The notes under the pieces: generated by a model | Databases searched by the model: none | What the model was told of the DNA's origin: nothing | The model's input: only the letters and a program-made list of their open reading frames with translations | Shown: one piece after another, positions 26,437 through 38,994 of the stretch | Layout of the letters: the number at the start of each line of letters is the position of its first letter | Numbering within the stretch: the stretch's first letter is position 1 | Assembly: GCA_029891385.1 (NCBI GenBank) | Contig: CM057228.1 | Span: 54,027,783-54,091,782 of the forward strand | Reading direction: 5' to 3' | DNA: 64,000 bases | Source of the DNA: Erythroxylum novogranatense | Lineage: Eukaryota; Streptophyta; Magnoliopsida; Malpighiales; Erythroxylaceae | Translations under genes and position numbers: made by a program

Positions 26437-26696
26437 TATTGGGATTTTGAAGAAAAGAAGAGAAGATGAAGAGATGGGATAAGAAAAGTTTAAACAATAA
26501 TTAACACTCCCATACTTTTATTATTAAACTTGGTTGCCTTATATAAGCAAAATTCAAACAACTAAAATAAAATTTTCAGCCACCAAATCTAGTTTATAAG
26601 ATAACATTAGATATAATCTAAGATTTATTCTAAAATAATCTAAGACCTATTCTAAAGAAATTTAAACAACTTTAAAATTTGAATTAATTCCCAACA
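26437..26696 (-). repeat. 5' LTR of the gag-only element
   Basis: On the minus strand it begins TGTTGGGAATTAATTC and ends just before the primer binding site. It is closely similar to 25010-25269 over the same 260 bp. The terminal CA has decayed. Confidence 0.85.
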
Positions 26697-27426
26697 ATAA
26701 TAGCTACAGTCTACACCTCACTATCAATGCACATATCAAGCTCTTCAATCACGATTGCAGAGCGCCATTACTATTCAACCTTTTCTAGTTAAAACTGTGT
26801 GTGTTAGACGTCTCAACTCTGAAATTTATTGATTTTCTTCTTTGCGCTCAATTCTTCTTTTCTTTCAGCTATTTTTTTTCTTTTTAAGAGCTTGAAAAGA
26901 CCAATGAATAGCCTGAAGCATTCTTCCTCCTATTGGAACAAATATTAAATATGTAAATTAAATAGTTTATGAGTACCAACCAAATATCTCAAGGCTAACG
27001 CATGATCATGAACAATAATAAATAAAGAAAATTCAACCAAATAATGAAAGAATTTGAATTTCAACGTTTACAATAATATAGAATAGATCTTAAAATTTTG
27101 AAGCGTTTAAATTGAACCATAATATTTTCAAAACATTCAAAAATAAATCTTAAATAAGTAAAAAATTTGATGAGGTTAGCAACCCGATGTAAATGTGACA
27201 TTATTTTTTATTTTGTAAATAAAAAGTAGGCCCCACTAGCCTAAAAAGTATAAATATGAGCTTAATTGTCGTGTGGCAAGTGTGAGCGCATAAATGGTGA
27301 CCTCCCACTATCATGTGACTAAGAGACCCACTTTTTTTATTAATTTAATAAATAATAATGTGGCAGTGAAACTTATTTCTATCTGAAAAATATAAACATA
27401 ATGTCATGTCAGTAACGTGACATTAA
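26697..27426. other. AT-rich intergenic stretch
   Basis: Non-coding sequence between the gag-only element and the Harbinger element. It ends in TAA at 27424-27426, the Harbinger target duplication. I see nothing else in it. Confidence 0.4.
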
Positions 27427-28584
27427 CCCCGTGTATAGTTGCTGTCCCCGTTAGTGGAGACAGATGACAGGATTGTAACATCTCGTTATCGATGTGATGG
27501 GTATATTGGTAATTCGGATGGATTAGGATCGAGTGCATGTATAGTATTGATTTGCACATGCATTTGTTCTATATTTATTGATAAATGTTTAGTGTTGCAC
27601 AAGCATATGAGTGTACATACATGTATGACATATTCCCGATATAATTGTGTAATTTGGAAAATTGGGTGTTAACTGCACAGATTATGTTTTGGCTATAGAA
27701 TTGGAGTGAAAATTGAATTCTAGAGGTTTGAAAAATTGAAATTGGAGTATAGGGTCATGTGTGTTATATTTTGGGGATTTATAGAAAATTTTCTGGAATT
27801 TTTGGAGTTACATGTTCGGACCGGAAAATTGACCTAAAGACTGATAAATTGGATTCCGGTTCGAAATTGATTGGCATTTATGAGATAATTTGAGTTATGA
27901 TTTTAGGATTTATTATTCATAGTCATTGCGTAATTGAGAGAAATTAGAATAAGAATTGGATTGTTAGACCCTAAGATTTGGGCATGTGGCAAATGAATTG
28001 CCAAACATGCCCTAGCCTTAAGTCTTAAGTTTATAAACCCTTACCTTTGAATTTGTTCTCCACGATTGCTTGCTCCCTTCTTAAAGAAAATTTGCATTTC
28101 TCCATCTTTCTTCTTCGTGGATCACTCCTTACCCATTTCTTCCATTCCCTTCTTGCTGATTGTTCCATTCTTCACCTTTAATCCATCCTCTAAGCTTGTT
28201 ATTGGAGAAGAAAATGTTTGGTGTTGTTAGAGGTGAAAACCGTGGGTGTGTTTAAGCTTGGAGATTGGAGTTTCTTGGTGATTTGAGAAGATTTGAAGGC
28301 TTGAATCAAGTAAGTTTTTACTTCTTTATGTTTTAGATAGTTTAATTTGATCATTGATTAGAGTTATTAATTGTTTAGAAATTTATGAATTTCGGATGAT
28401 GTGAGTTTGAGAAATTTGTTGGTTTTGATTTGGGTATTTGAGGAATAATGAATATTTGATGGAATCGAGGTTAAAGATGAGTTGTGTTTAGTGTTTGGAG
28501 TTGTTTGGGAGTGTTTTGTAACGAGTTGGTTAAATTAAAAATCACCAGATCTGAGAAATTCTGGGTTTTGGGCGTGTTTCTGGG

Positions 28585-28805
28585 TTTGCACGTCGCGACG
28601 TGTGATGAACACGCCGCGGCGAGCATTTTCCCCTTCGCACGCCGCAACGAGTGAAGGCGCACGTCGCGGCAAGCGCTTGTCTTTCGCACGTGGCGACGAG
28701 TGAAGACGCACATCGCGACGAGCAATTGAGGACACGCCGCGGGGAGAGAAAAGAGCTTGCGCCGCGACGTGGGCGAGGAGGTCTCGCCGCGGCGAGGACC
28801 CCAGT
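28585..28805. repeat. CpG-rich repeat block in the solo LTR
   Basis: A GC-rich island in AT-rich DNA made of irregular repeats of CACGTCGCGACGAGTGAAG-like units (for example near 28590, 28635, 28685 and 28705). It is dense in CGCG and CCGCGG. ORFs through it are by-products of the repeat. Confidence 0.75.
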
Positions 28806-29524
28806 TCTCCGAAAATGAATTAATTTGGTTGAGTGATGATTTTGAGATTTTAATTCCTAATGAGTTGGTTATTGATTGATTGTGATTTAGAGACTAAGAA
28901 TTGCAATTAATAAGAATGGAATTTCGGAATTTATTTCAGTGGTTCTCGAAATCGGATGGCGATTAAATAGTGAATTTGAATTCGATTTAAAGATAATTCC
29001 TATGCCTTGGAATTTGACTCTTGGGAGTTCGAAAATTAGTTAATTGAATTATGGTATTAGAAATTGCTATGAATTAGAGTAGAAGAGCTTAATAGGGAAG
29101 ATTTGGAAATAGGATCGGGAATGTCATAAACATGTATAGTATACGATTCAATCGCTGCATGTGCGTTATTGATTTCTGAAATCGTACAATTAGTAATATT
29201 TGATTATTCTGATTTGTTTTAGAGGCGTAAGTGGAGCGTCGATCCTCCGACATAGCTGAGACTTCCGACAAGAGCTTCGGAAGTTCGTGAGGTGAGTAAC
29301 CTAGTTGGTTCCTCAATTTCTGATGTGTTAAATGCTCTGTGTGAACTGTCTGTGAATGATCTGTTTGACTTCGATAAATACTATTAAGTGAAATGTGTTA
29401 CTGTGTAATTGTGAATGCATGCTAGGCATGATCAGAAATTGGTAATTAACAGTTGTGACTGGAGCAATTACTGATCGGAGCTATAAACTCAACCGTCGTG
29501 AAAAAGGGCCTAAGGCCCGAAAGG

Positions 29525-29620
29525 GAATAGTGCATACCCAGAGGGCTCTCCTATCCCTAATGCGCGTGGGCCGTAGTGTATACCCAGAGGGCTTTTCTAC
29601 CCCTAAAACGTGATTACTAT
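29525..29620. repeat. Direct repeat with ATACCCAGAGGGC core, two copies
   Basis: TGCATACCCAGAGGGCTCTC near 29530 recurs as TGTATACCCAGAGGGCTTTT near 29577. No function is suggested by the sequence. Confidence 0.6.
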
Positions 29621-30275
29621 TTAATGTGCCCGAAAATGGGACAGTACTGACGCCCAGTCACAACACCGAAATGAAATGAAAAACATAATGCATTAAGTAT
29701 CTGATTGGGCTGTGAATTTGGAAATGGGTTAAATGTGTATGTGTGGTAACCGTTTAGCGAAGTTCCTATTGTTGTTCTGAATGTGTTATTGTGTTAATCT
29801 GTGCGCAATTTTGTGCAATGCATGAATTGGGTGAACCATCGACAATGGTTTCTCATTGAGTTCGCAAAACTCACCTAAAATTTGCATCTATTTTTCAGGA
29901 TTGATAGAGTAGACCCCTAGCTCTAGAGATAGACTTTTCCTGCCGTGTGAGCGCGTTGGCAAGAGAAGTCATGGCACACAGGTCGGTCAGCTGGAATGAT
30001 TTTTGTGAATGACCTAGTTTGGATGGTTGTATTAGTTCTGTTTGAGAATATATGTATAGACTGTGGAAACTGATAGAATTGTAAATTCTGTTTTGGGTTT
30101 ATGAAATGGAAATCTTTCGGTTTTAAAATTTAGTGATTTTGATATCACACTTTATATTTATTGATGCCATGTGGATTATAGAAATGATCGTTCGTAGTGC
30201 AACCTCATCGTGGGTTATGTATCGGAACGACCTACGGGCGTCTCGGTGTGTACCCTACTGTAAGGGGGCGCTACA

Positions 30276-33200
30276 ACAAAAAAATCCTGTCCCTCACTCA
30301 TGTTTGGTTGTTGTTTTACCACTTTGTCTTCTATCTCCGGATGACAGAAGACATAAACTTTTGTATCTCTTAAAATTGAAGGACACGGGGTTTGTATCCC
30401 TGTCTCCGGAAACAAAAATATTGGGTTGGTCCAAATTGCCGCACTCATCTCGGCAGTTGTCTGGGTTCTCCACCAAAACACGCCCCCGTCTCCATCTCGG
30501 CTATCGTCTGGGTTCTCCACCAAAGCACACCCCCTTCTCCCACAACAAAATCACTCCTCGCACTCGACCATTTTTGTCTCGCTACTTCTCTCTACTACGC
30601 GGATTCTTCTTCCCCAACACGTTTTTCGATTTTCGGAGGTCAAGTCAGTGTTTTTGTTCTTTTATGTTGGAAAAATGTCGTTGTTTCCTTGTTTGACTTT
30701 TCTTTGGTTGTGCAAATTAGGAGTACATTGTCTTCATCTTCTTATTTTATTGTCTGGGGTTGGACATGGAGGATGTTTGTGAGAAATGGAGACCTTTTGT
30801 CTGTTGGGTCTTTGAATATGTGATCTTGTAATACCCGTGTCTCCCTGTTTCTTTTATTACTCTCCATGTTTCTTGAAACGTCTTAATCAAATGGGTTTCG
30901 TGATTGTGAGATATGCCGAATAGTTTCTGATTGGACAATGTTGGTATTGAATCGATTCTTGTTTCTTATTCTACCCTCTGGATTTACCTAAACTATTGTT
31001 GTAGTTTATCTGTATTATGGCACCAGTGTATCTGTAACCTAGACCCTGAAATTGGAAACATTGATAGAGGTTGGAATTGAGTTGACATGTGAAGCTATTA
31101 ACTTGATTAAAACTTGAAATTAGCTGATCAAATATTTGTGGGAATTTCATCCAACTTACTTGGTCTGAATAAAGTTGAGTACCTGGTGCTGGCATTGAGA
31201 GTGAAATGCATTTGTGCATAACAAAAAGCCAGAGAACATTATGATGTGTATAGGGATCAAGTAAGAGGGGTGTGTGTCATAGACAACAATTTTTATAACT
31301 TGTGCTAATATAATGTTGTGTGTGTTCTTTACTCTGTTGTCTGTACTATCTTCTTTGTTTTTAGGCTGCTATCTATATGCAGTGCTTGTAAATTACAATT
31401 TTATTGTTGTCACAGGTTGACAAAGGAGTAAATCTGTGCATTGTTTGTTCTGTTCTTATAAAAGCGTGCTAATTTTCTTTCTCTGGCTGCTAAGACAACG
31501 TACAAAGTAAGTTGCTATACTTGTTTTCACATTTAAATTTCATCAGTTGATTCTTTATGTTATTAATTTTACTTTTGCTAATATGTCAAGTAAGTGTTTA
31601 ATGGTGTAGTGATTCAATAAAACTGTTTATCATTCTGAAATTTATTGTGCAATTGCAAAACTAAGCCTGTACTAGTTCTTGAAAGGTAAGGTAAAAGAGA
31701 AGAAGATTGTAAATTATGTGACATGGCAATGGTCTTCTTATTAGTTTCTTGTTTCCTGCATTATAGGTTATTACTTGCTAGTAATAATCAGGCATTGTAG
31801 GTTCTAAACTTTTGTGTGTGATCAACATCCAACTCAAACTATTGAAAATGACTCATTTGCTTATCTGATCCAAAAGCTTCACTCAGTAAATCCTAGGCTT
31901 TTGACAGTGACAAAGACTTCAGTAGAAACTAATAGGGTAGGGTCTTCATGAAACATATTATACGTATTTCCTATACATTACGATATGATAACTCAATTAG
32001 GAGATGTCACACTGCCACATTGCTCAAAGGGGTGTCCTACCATTTAAAACATAGCACTCATCACTGATCTAGTTCTCTGCATATTGTTTTCAATCTTTTC
32101 AAAGCTTCCTTGAGAATACAGATGTCTTAAACAAGAAAATGCACTGTAAGCCTATTAAACCATTACAATGGTTTTGAAATGAGCACATGCTGAAAAACAT
32201 TAAATGTACAAACAAGGCTTTATTGGGGTTAAAGCTATTCACCAAATATGAGGTTTAAAATTCTCCATTGTGCATTCAATTATACTTATTTAGAGTAGCA
32301 TTTTTCCATATATTCTTCTGATTTTCCTTTGTGAAGTAGTATAGTTATAATTACATATCAATAGGAGATTTTTGTTATATCTTACTTATGACATGTATGT
32401 TCCAAATGTTTCTACTACATGTGCAACTTCAAATTTTCCTTTTTTAGTATAATGTTCAATATAATTTGAAGCTTCCCACTTATTGATTTCTAATTTTTTT
32501 AATTTGGACATGTACCTTTATTATAAGCAACTACGAATTACTTCATCTAATGAAATCTATTCATCAATGTTCTTATGTTTACCTTTAAATAAATGATAAT
32601 GATTTTGTCTCTAGCTTATTTCCAGGTATCAATTGAAGCTTTCGATTGTGTTATTAGGCATAATATCACTTTTAAACCTCCTATAAAATGTATAACCAAA
32701 CATAAAAATTAATAATTCAATCCTATTCATTTATCTTCCTTAGGCCAAACTTGTACACTCAACTAATGCACACTATATTGTTCACTTTATTATATTTCCT
32801 TCTAATATTAGCTAACAATTATACAAAACAATATATGTGATCATAATGAGACACTTATTTCCAAATAGTTATTGAAGACCTTACAATAATTTAACCAAAA
32901 CATTAAAATGTGCAACAATAATTCAAGTATTGATGTACCTAAACGAACATAGTTCAGGTATTTTCCCCAATCCATGTTTCTCTGTCACCTTTCCTTCCCT
33001 TGCTACACGGAGTTGGTCCATGCTTCCTCTTTAATGAGTAGTTCATAAACCCAAGTCTCTCTCAAAGTGTCATCCTTAAAGTCTCTTCTATCATTTATGT
33101 AGGTATCCCTCTCACCATTAGGAATCCTAGATCTTCCACTATGAGAACTCCCAACAGAGCTAGCTTGATCCTTCAATCCATACCATATGTTTTTGAGATT

Positions 33201-34950
33201 GAAAATTGTCCAAATTAAAGTAAGCTTATAAATAAAAAGGACAATAGTATCACAATAAACATATAACCATAATGGTGATATCATTTGTTTATTTTGATTC
33301 TAATCTCTTCTGTTAGCCTACAATTTGCTTCAAGCAAACATTGACCAAATCAACCATATAGAAACAAGGCACTTTGAAGAACCAAAACACCTCAGTTAAG
33401 CATTAATTAGACAATTGAGTTTCATACTGATAAAAAAGCTTGTAGAACTTCCAAAACTGTCAATCTTAGATTCCTAAAAAGAGACAATTTTGTAAGGGTT
33501 ACCTATATTTATATATTTACCCATCTTTGGTCATAATAAGACAAAAACTAGCATCAATAAGTAGTAACTTACATATGAAGATCTTTCCTCTCTTGATCGA
33601 TGCATCCGAAATTTATCACCAACTGTTTCTTCTTGAGTCACAATGCAATATATGATAAGAAGCCTTAAGAGAAATAGACTGAAGGTCTAAACTGAAAAGA
33701 AGAAAACATATAGAAAGTTGACAATATAAATAACTAACAGAAAGCTTGCAGAATATCAGTAGAATGATGTCAGAAAAAGCTACCGACTTACAATCATCTC
33801 TTAATAGTTTGAGTACCCATTATATCCATTATTCAATTGCAAGAGATGGTCCCCCACAACCCATAAAACAGAAAAAAATCTATTGTATTATGAAGAACTC
33901 AATCTCTTAAATCAGTATTGGTGAGAAGAAATTATTAATAGAGAATGTTCCACAAAAAAATGGATGAGAATTAGCATTCAAATAAATTATATCACAACTA
34001 CATCAGACATGAATACTTGTCAAACAAAAAACCAGTACAAAAAAACAAAAACACACATTAAACTTAGGGGACTTTAGAAAGAGAAGTTAAAACATACCAG
34101 TACGTGTTGTGTCGGTAGTAGATGTTTCATGACATCATCTATTCACATTAATGCATGCATTATTGGTTTTATGGTCACTTGGGACATCTATTTCGGAAGA
34201 TACTAACTCTTCCTCCTCATCAATAGAGGCTATAACTGAAGTCAATCTTTCTCTTGGAGCCTTAAACGCATCAAAATATCCTCCCCTCTTGGCATTTGCA
34301 AGGACATCTAATCCTGACAATAGATTTATGTTATCAAGTAAATAAAATGCCACTTGCATATTTACAAGCAAAAATACACACACATAGAGAAAGGAAGAAC
34401 ACAATAAATCATACTTTTTTTTTTTCTGTTCTCAATCTTAATTTTGGGTAACCTTTAACGGTGCATATATGTGGAATAATCATAATAAGCTTCTCATGAG
34501 TGTGATTTCTTTGACTTATTAAGGTATTATACATTGTAAAATGTGACTGACTTTCTTGGATGACATTATAGAAGTAAGTAGTCATTGTCCTTTCGAAGTT
34601 TTTAACTTTTGTCTTTGTTGCTTTAGGTTGTTGTTGATCGGTGAGAGGATATATCTGCAAAGTTTTTCTTGTGTTTCGGTGGACAGGTATTTCCTGCATT
34701 ATGCAATGTATGTATGTGATTGTTTATCACAACTTTGGATTATGGATTGAGTTGTCTGAATTATGCAGTGTGTGTTGTAATGAATGTTGCTAACAACCAA
34801 TTATGTAACAAATATGTGATGGCATGTTCTTTATCTTGGTGTTTATGCGAATCAAATCTTGAGTTGTTGTTTATTCTTGTTGTGTTGGTTGTGGCTTGTT
34901 TATGATCATTATCTTTTTTAAATCCTTGTAGATAGTATTTAGTTATAAAA
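30276..34950. other. Left non-coding arm of the Harbinger element
   Basis: Starts with the rest of the subterminal region. It includes a 47-bp tandem pair near 30447-30540 sharing GTCTGGGTTCTCCACCAAA and CATCTCGGC. I find no clear gene up to the transposase start, except possible minus-strand exon-like pieces at 33003-34313, listed separately. Confidence 0.45.
33003..34313 (-). other. Possible captured gene fragment (minus strand), unidentified
   Basis: Two minus-strand pieces look exon-like. 34313-34147 follows a TTGTCAG acceptor, encodes LDVLANAKRGGYFDAFKAPR and an acidic stretch, and ends at a GT. A downstream piece ending at 33003 encodes polar sequence (SSHSGRSRIPNGERDTYIND) to a stop. 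A possible middle exon ends at a GTAAGT donor at 33571, but the phases do not join consistently. I do not recognise the protein. It could be a captured host fragment, an extra element gene, or chance. Confidence 0.22.
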
Positions 34951-36326
34951 ATGGATAACAGGCAACGTGATGCTATCTTTAAGGCTCTGGCTTTTTTTTG
35001 AGTTTTGGAATGGGGAATTGAACTTAATGAGAATGGTGATGTTGCTATGCTTGTATGTATACACTGAAAAATTGAGGAGGAGCAAAAATGTTAGAGGTAG
35101 TAGGGCGTTGACGGTACCAAGTAGGCAAGTTAATATAGATAGGATTTTGAATGAGGGTGATAGAAATAGCCAATATGATTTAAGGATGGACTTAAATGCA
35201 TTTAAAATATTATATGAAATGCTTCAAGTCCATGATGGCTTGACGAATACTGATCATGTGCCAATTGAAGAAAAAGTATTAATCTTTCTAAAAATATTAG
35301 CACAAAATGAATCTAATAGAGTATTACAAGTTAGGTTTATGAGGTCTGGAGAAACCATTAGTAGGGTCTTCCATAGTATGCTGAAGGCTGTACTAAATCT
35401 CCAACATCTGTTGTATGTCAAGCCCATATCAATTCCAGACGATTGCATAAACAGTAGATGGAAATGGTTTACGGTTAGTATATGTAATTAGCTACAATAA
35501 CTTGCCATATTGACTTTATTAAATTACTAAACTATAACTTTTTTTGTTGGAATTTTTTTTCAAAGGGTTGCCTTGGTGCGCTAGATGGAACCTATATAGA
35601 TATAACAGTTCCCCATTTAGACAAACCCAGATACAGAGGTAGGAAAGGGAGAATATACACTAATATGTTAGGGGTGTGTGATAAGAACTTAAACTTTGTT
35701 TATGTTCTTGCTAGATGAGAGGGTTCAGCATCTGATTCAAGGGTTTTGCATGATGTTGTTACTAGGCGTAATGGACTTCAAGTTCCAATGGGTATGTATG
35801 ATAAGAATTATCATAAATTTGCTATTTTTTGGAAAGACAATAGTAATAGTGTCATTTGTTTATAGAGAATTACTACTTAGTAGATGCTGGCTATACCAGT
35901 GGTCCTGACTTTCTTGCACCTTATAGAGGCACAAGATACCATATTCAAAAGTGGGCAAGAGATAGAAGGGCACCTAGGAACCCATAAGAGCTTTTTAATA
36001 AGAGACATTCATCTGCAAGAAATGTCATTGAACGTGTATTTGGTTTGTTGAAAAAAAGATGAAAAATCCTCAGAAATCTATCGTTTTATGCAGCAGCCAC
36101 TCATGTTCATATAATTATTACATGCTACCTGTTGCACAATTTTATTAGGTTGCATATGACTTCTGATCCAGTAGAGCTTACTCCTCTTGAAGTTGAGGAT
36201 CTGCCAATTGGGGAAGATGCATCCTTGCCCCAAATGGTTGATCGTGTTGTGATAACTAATGAATGGAGTCAATGGAGAGAGGATTTAGCTCAGAACATGT
36301 TTGAGAAAAGGAGAAGCAACCATTAA
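34951..36326 (+). pseudogene. PIF/Harbinger DDE transposase (HARBI1/ALP1-like), broken
   Basis: Starts MDNRQRDAIFKAL at 34951. A one-base shift near 35000 separates this from the main frame (TVPSRQVNIDRILNEGD, then an HTH-like region). Introns 35474-35565 and 35792-35865 have GT-AG borders. The catalytic triad is visible: Asp in LGALDGTYIDI, Asp in SASDSRVLHD, Glu in NVIERVFGLLKKR. Stops replace Trp after LAR (near 35713), Gln or Glu before ELFNK (near 35985) and Trp after LLKKR (near 36060). The C-terminus EDLAQNMFEKRRSNH is intact. The protein would cut and rejoin the element ends together with the Myb-like partner. Confidence 0.85.
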
Positions 36327-38994
36327 ATTGTGTACTTTCATTTAGCTTATGTTATGTTTATTGAATTGAGGGTTTGTAATAAGATGGGTCCCAAATTGTT
36401 TAACACTAGGAAGTTGTTCTTTGAATGATTTGAGATTCATTCAACGTCTCCTTTTAGAATTATGGATTCTCCACATTCTCATGTTAACTTCATAGCCCTC
36501 TATAAGTCTTATCACTTGCATTAATGGAGAATGTCAACTAATGTCCAGTAATTACAACATATCATTACATAGGGGATAAATTAAATTCTATAACTTTGTT
36601 AACAGATCATATCATATTAATTTGTTTGTTTAATTGAGTAAATTAACTGTTTTGCTTACTTTCTCTTCTATCCAACTTGATCTTTAACGTTTTAACTTCA
36701 TTACATGTTTCCTTTAATTCAATATTATATTCGTTATTTGAATAAAAGTTTCAATGTATGTTGCTTAATCATTTATGGAAATGGATTGGAATGGTTTGGG
36801 AATGGCATTGCATGGTTTAGGTGCAATGTCAAGGATTTGGACTGAGGCTGAAACAGAGGCATTTGTCACCTTCATGGAGGACGTAGTTGTTGCTGGTCAC
36901 AGAGCTAATTGTTGGGACCCGATCCGGAAACCGGAAGGCAAAATGAAAGTGGTCGAAACCAAAGTGAATTCAAATCGGACAATACAATTCGAAGGCGAAT
37001 CGAAGAACAAAATGCAAACGAAAGCGGAAGCAAAGCGAAATCGAATACGAATATGAATCAATATGAATCAAATCAAAGCAAAGAAATAAAACATAAGACG
37101 AAATCAAATCGGATACGAATCAAATGACAAATCAGATAAATCGAATCCAAAGGCGAATCGAATAACACAAAACGGAAGCAACGAATGGATCAATCGAACT
37201 GAAACATATTCGACATCCGAGAACTCAAACTTTTTAAACAAAACAAATTGGTCGCGTTGGAAACCTTAAGACATATATTCTAAACCAATCAAATCCGGTA
37301 TAACTTTTTTTTCTTTCTTTCTTTTCCATTTTACTCAATCTCATACAAAGCCATACCCCTTTCCAATATGGAATTCATCAATTCTATAATCTCAATCAAA
37401 ACTCAAATCCAGCAACACAATTTATATACAAGACCATTCATATTCATCTCATCTCAATTCAGTATGCAAATCCACATTCCATAACCATACACAATTTCAT
37501 AATCCATACACATCATAAATTAATTACTTACAAAACCTTAATGGCATTCCAAGCCATAATACAACATCAATATCCAAAATCCGAATATGTACACAAATCC
37601 AATGATCGCAGAATTCTCAACAACAATCTAACTTACAAACAAAACAATATGCACACATACAAACAAAAACCTTCAATTTTCTTCACCCGATCTTCTTCTC
37701 ATCACCTGTGGATGGGAATGAAGGGGGGTGAGCTTATAGCTCGTGGGTAACAGTTTATAACAAATAAATAAGCAAAACCTTTAAAAACACTTTTCTTTTC
37801 TTTTCTTGCAGAAACTGTGGCTCGAGAGTTCATTAAACACAACGAATAAATCGAAGTTTATCGTAAACACAACGAGTCCGATTCCTCAGGATCTCGTGGC
37901 CTCAAGCGAGCAGCCTGGAGAAGGCTATCTATATGTCGACGTGCACGTGACTAACGAAATAGGTTCTCTCTTGCCCAAAGAAAAGCACATAATCATGCTT
38001 AAATCAATTTATCGAATGATCTTTTCCGAATATACGAAATGCCATGGAATCTTTCGAGACAAAACACAAATGTATTTTGCAATTCATCAAAAGTTCATGT
38101 ATTGAATCAATAATGATTTTTCAAATCATTTATACAATGATGCAACATTTATGATGCAATTGAAATCAGAAAATCTCTTTGTTTGAAGAAAGCAGTAATG
38201 GCTTATAAAATCTATTATAAACAAGTATCCACCTCGAATCAATGCTAGAAGCTTATCCTTAGCTTCAATTTGACCATTGTGTCTCTCTTTCTTCCAATAG
38301 AAAATTCCCTACACCAATTTCCCACAAATTCAATCTCATAAATAACATAATCCTTAAAATTGAACTTAGAAAACACTAATTCCACATAAAATCAAGCTAT
38401 CTGAATCATCAATTTTCAAAATCCCCAATTCACAAAATTGGGCATAACCCTAATTAATTTTCATCCAAAATTAAACCCATAATACTTAGCAATCACCAAA
38501 ATTGACTTCATAATCCACAAACCCATATCATTTTCCATGATTCTAAACCAAAAATCTTCCAAAATTCACAAATCAAAATTTCGGGTCTTACCTCATCCTT
38601 CACCATTTCAGATTTTTTCTTGTCTTGGAAGGAAACTTTCATCATCTTCTATCCTTTTTCCCTTGGATCAACTCAAAACTCCCTTGAAATCTCCCAAAAA
38701 TCGAAAACCCTATGCTTTCTCTCTCTTTTCACCATCACCGAAGCTTCTCTCATTCTCCTCTCATTCTCTTCTTTCATTTCTTCTCTTGCTGTTTTTCTGT
38801 CTAAGTGTCGTGCATTCATTCTCTCCTTATAAAGGACCACAATCTTGCCATGTCATTAATGACTGAGGAATGACCCATAAGCCCCTCCATTTAAGCCTAT
38901 AAACTTAACCCTTTAAGTAAACTTCCAAAATTGCCCCTTCATTTTTGCCTTAAAAACTTTAGAGAAACGTCCCTCTATGTCTTATGAATCCATC

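Larger units (their letters stand above)
25010..26696 (-). mobile_element. Gag-only LTR retroelement (TR-GAG type, copia-derived)
   Basis: Two LTRs of 260 bp each (25010-25269 and 26437-26696), perfect 5-bp target duplication ATAAT on both sides, primer binding site next to the minus-strand 5' LTR, a gag relic and no trace of pol. The total is only 1687 bp. This matches the plant TR-GAG class: small non-autonomous elements keeping LTRs plus gag. It starts 90 bp behind the stop of the small membrane protein gene, so it may affect that gene's 3' end. Confidence 0.88.
27474..30275 (+). mobile_element. Solo gypsy-type LTR inserted in the left end of the Harbinger element
   Basis: Begins TGTAACATCTCG and ends GGGGGCGCTACA, giving TGTA...TACA ends over 2802 bp. 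No coding region or primer binding site is present. It splits the Harbinger subterminal repeat 47 bp from its tip. The 5-bp flanks AGGAT and ACAAA do not match, so the target duplication has decayed, or the element arose by recombination between elements. Inside are a GC-rich block (28585-28805) and a short direct repeat (29525-29620). Confidence 0.65.

Noticed and set aside
28471..28735. Arg/Ala-rich minus-strand ORFs
   Set aside because: Product of the GC-rich repeat block in the solo LTR.
30133..30823. Overlapping ORFs in the Harbinger left end
   Set aside because: Three frames open across the subterminal tandem pair; no domain, low-complexity Pro/Ser/Thr content.
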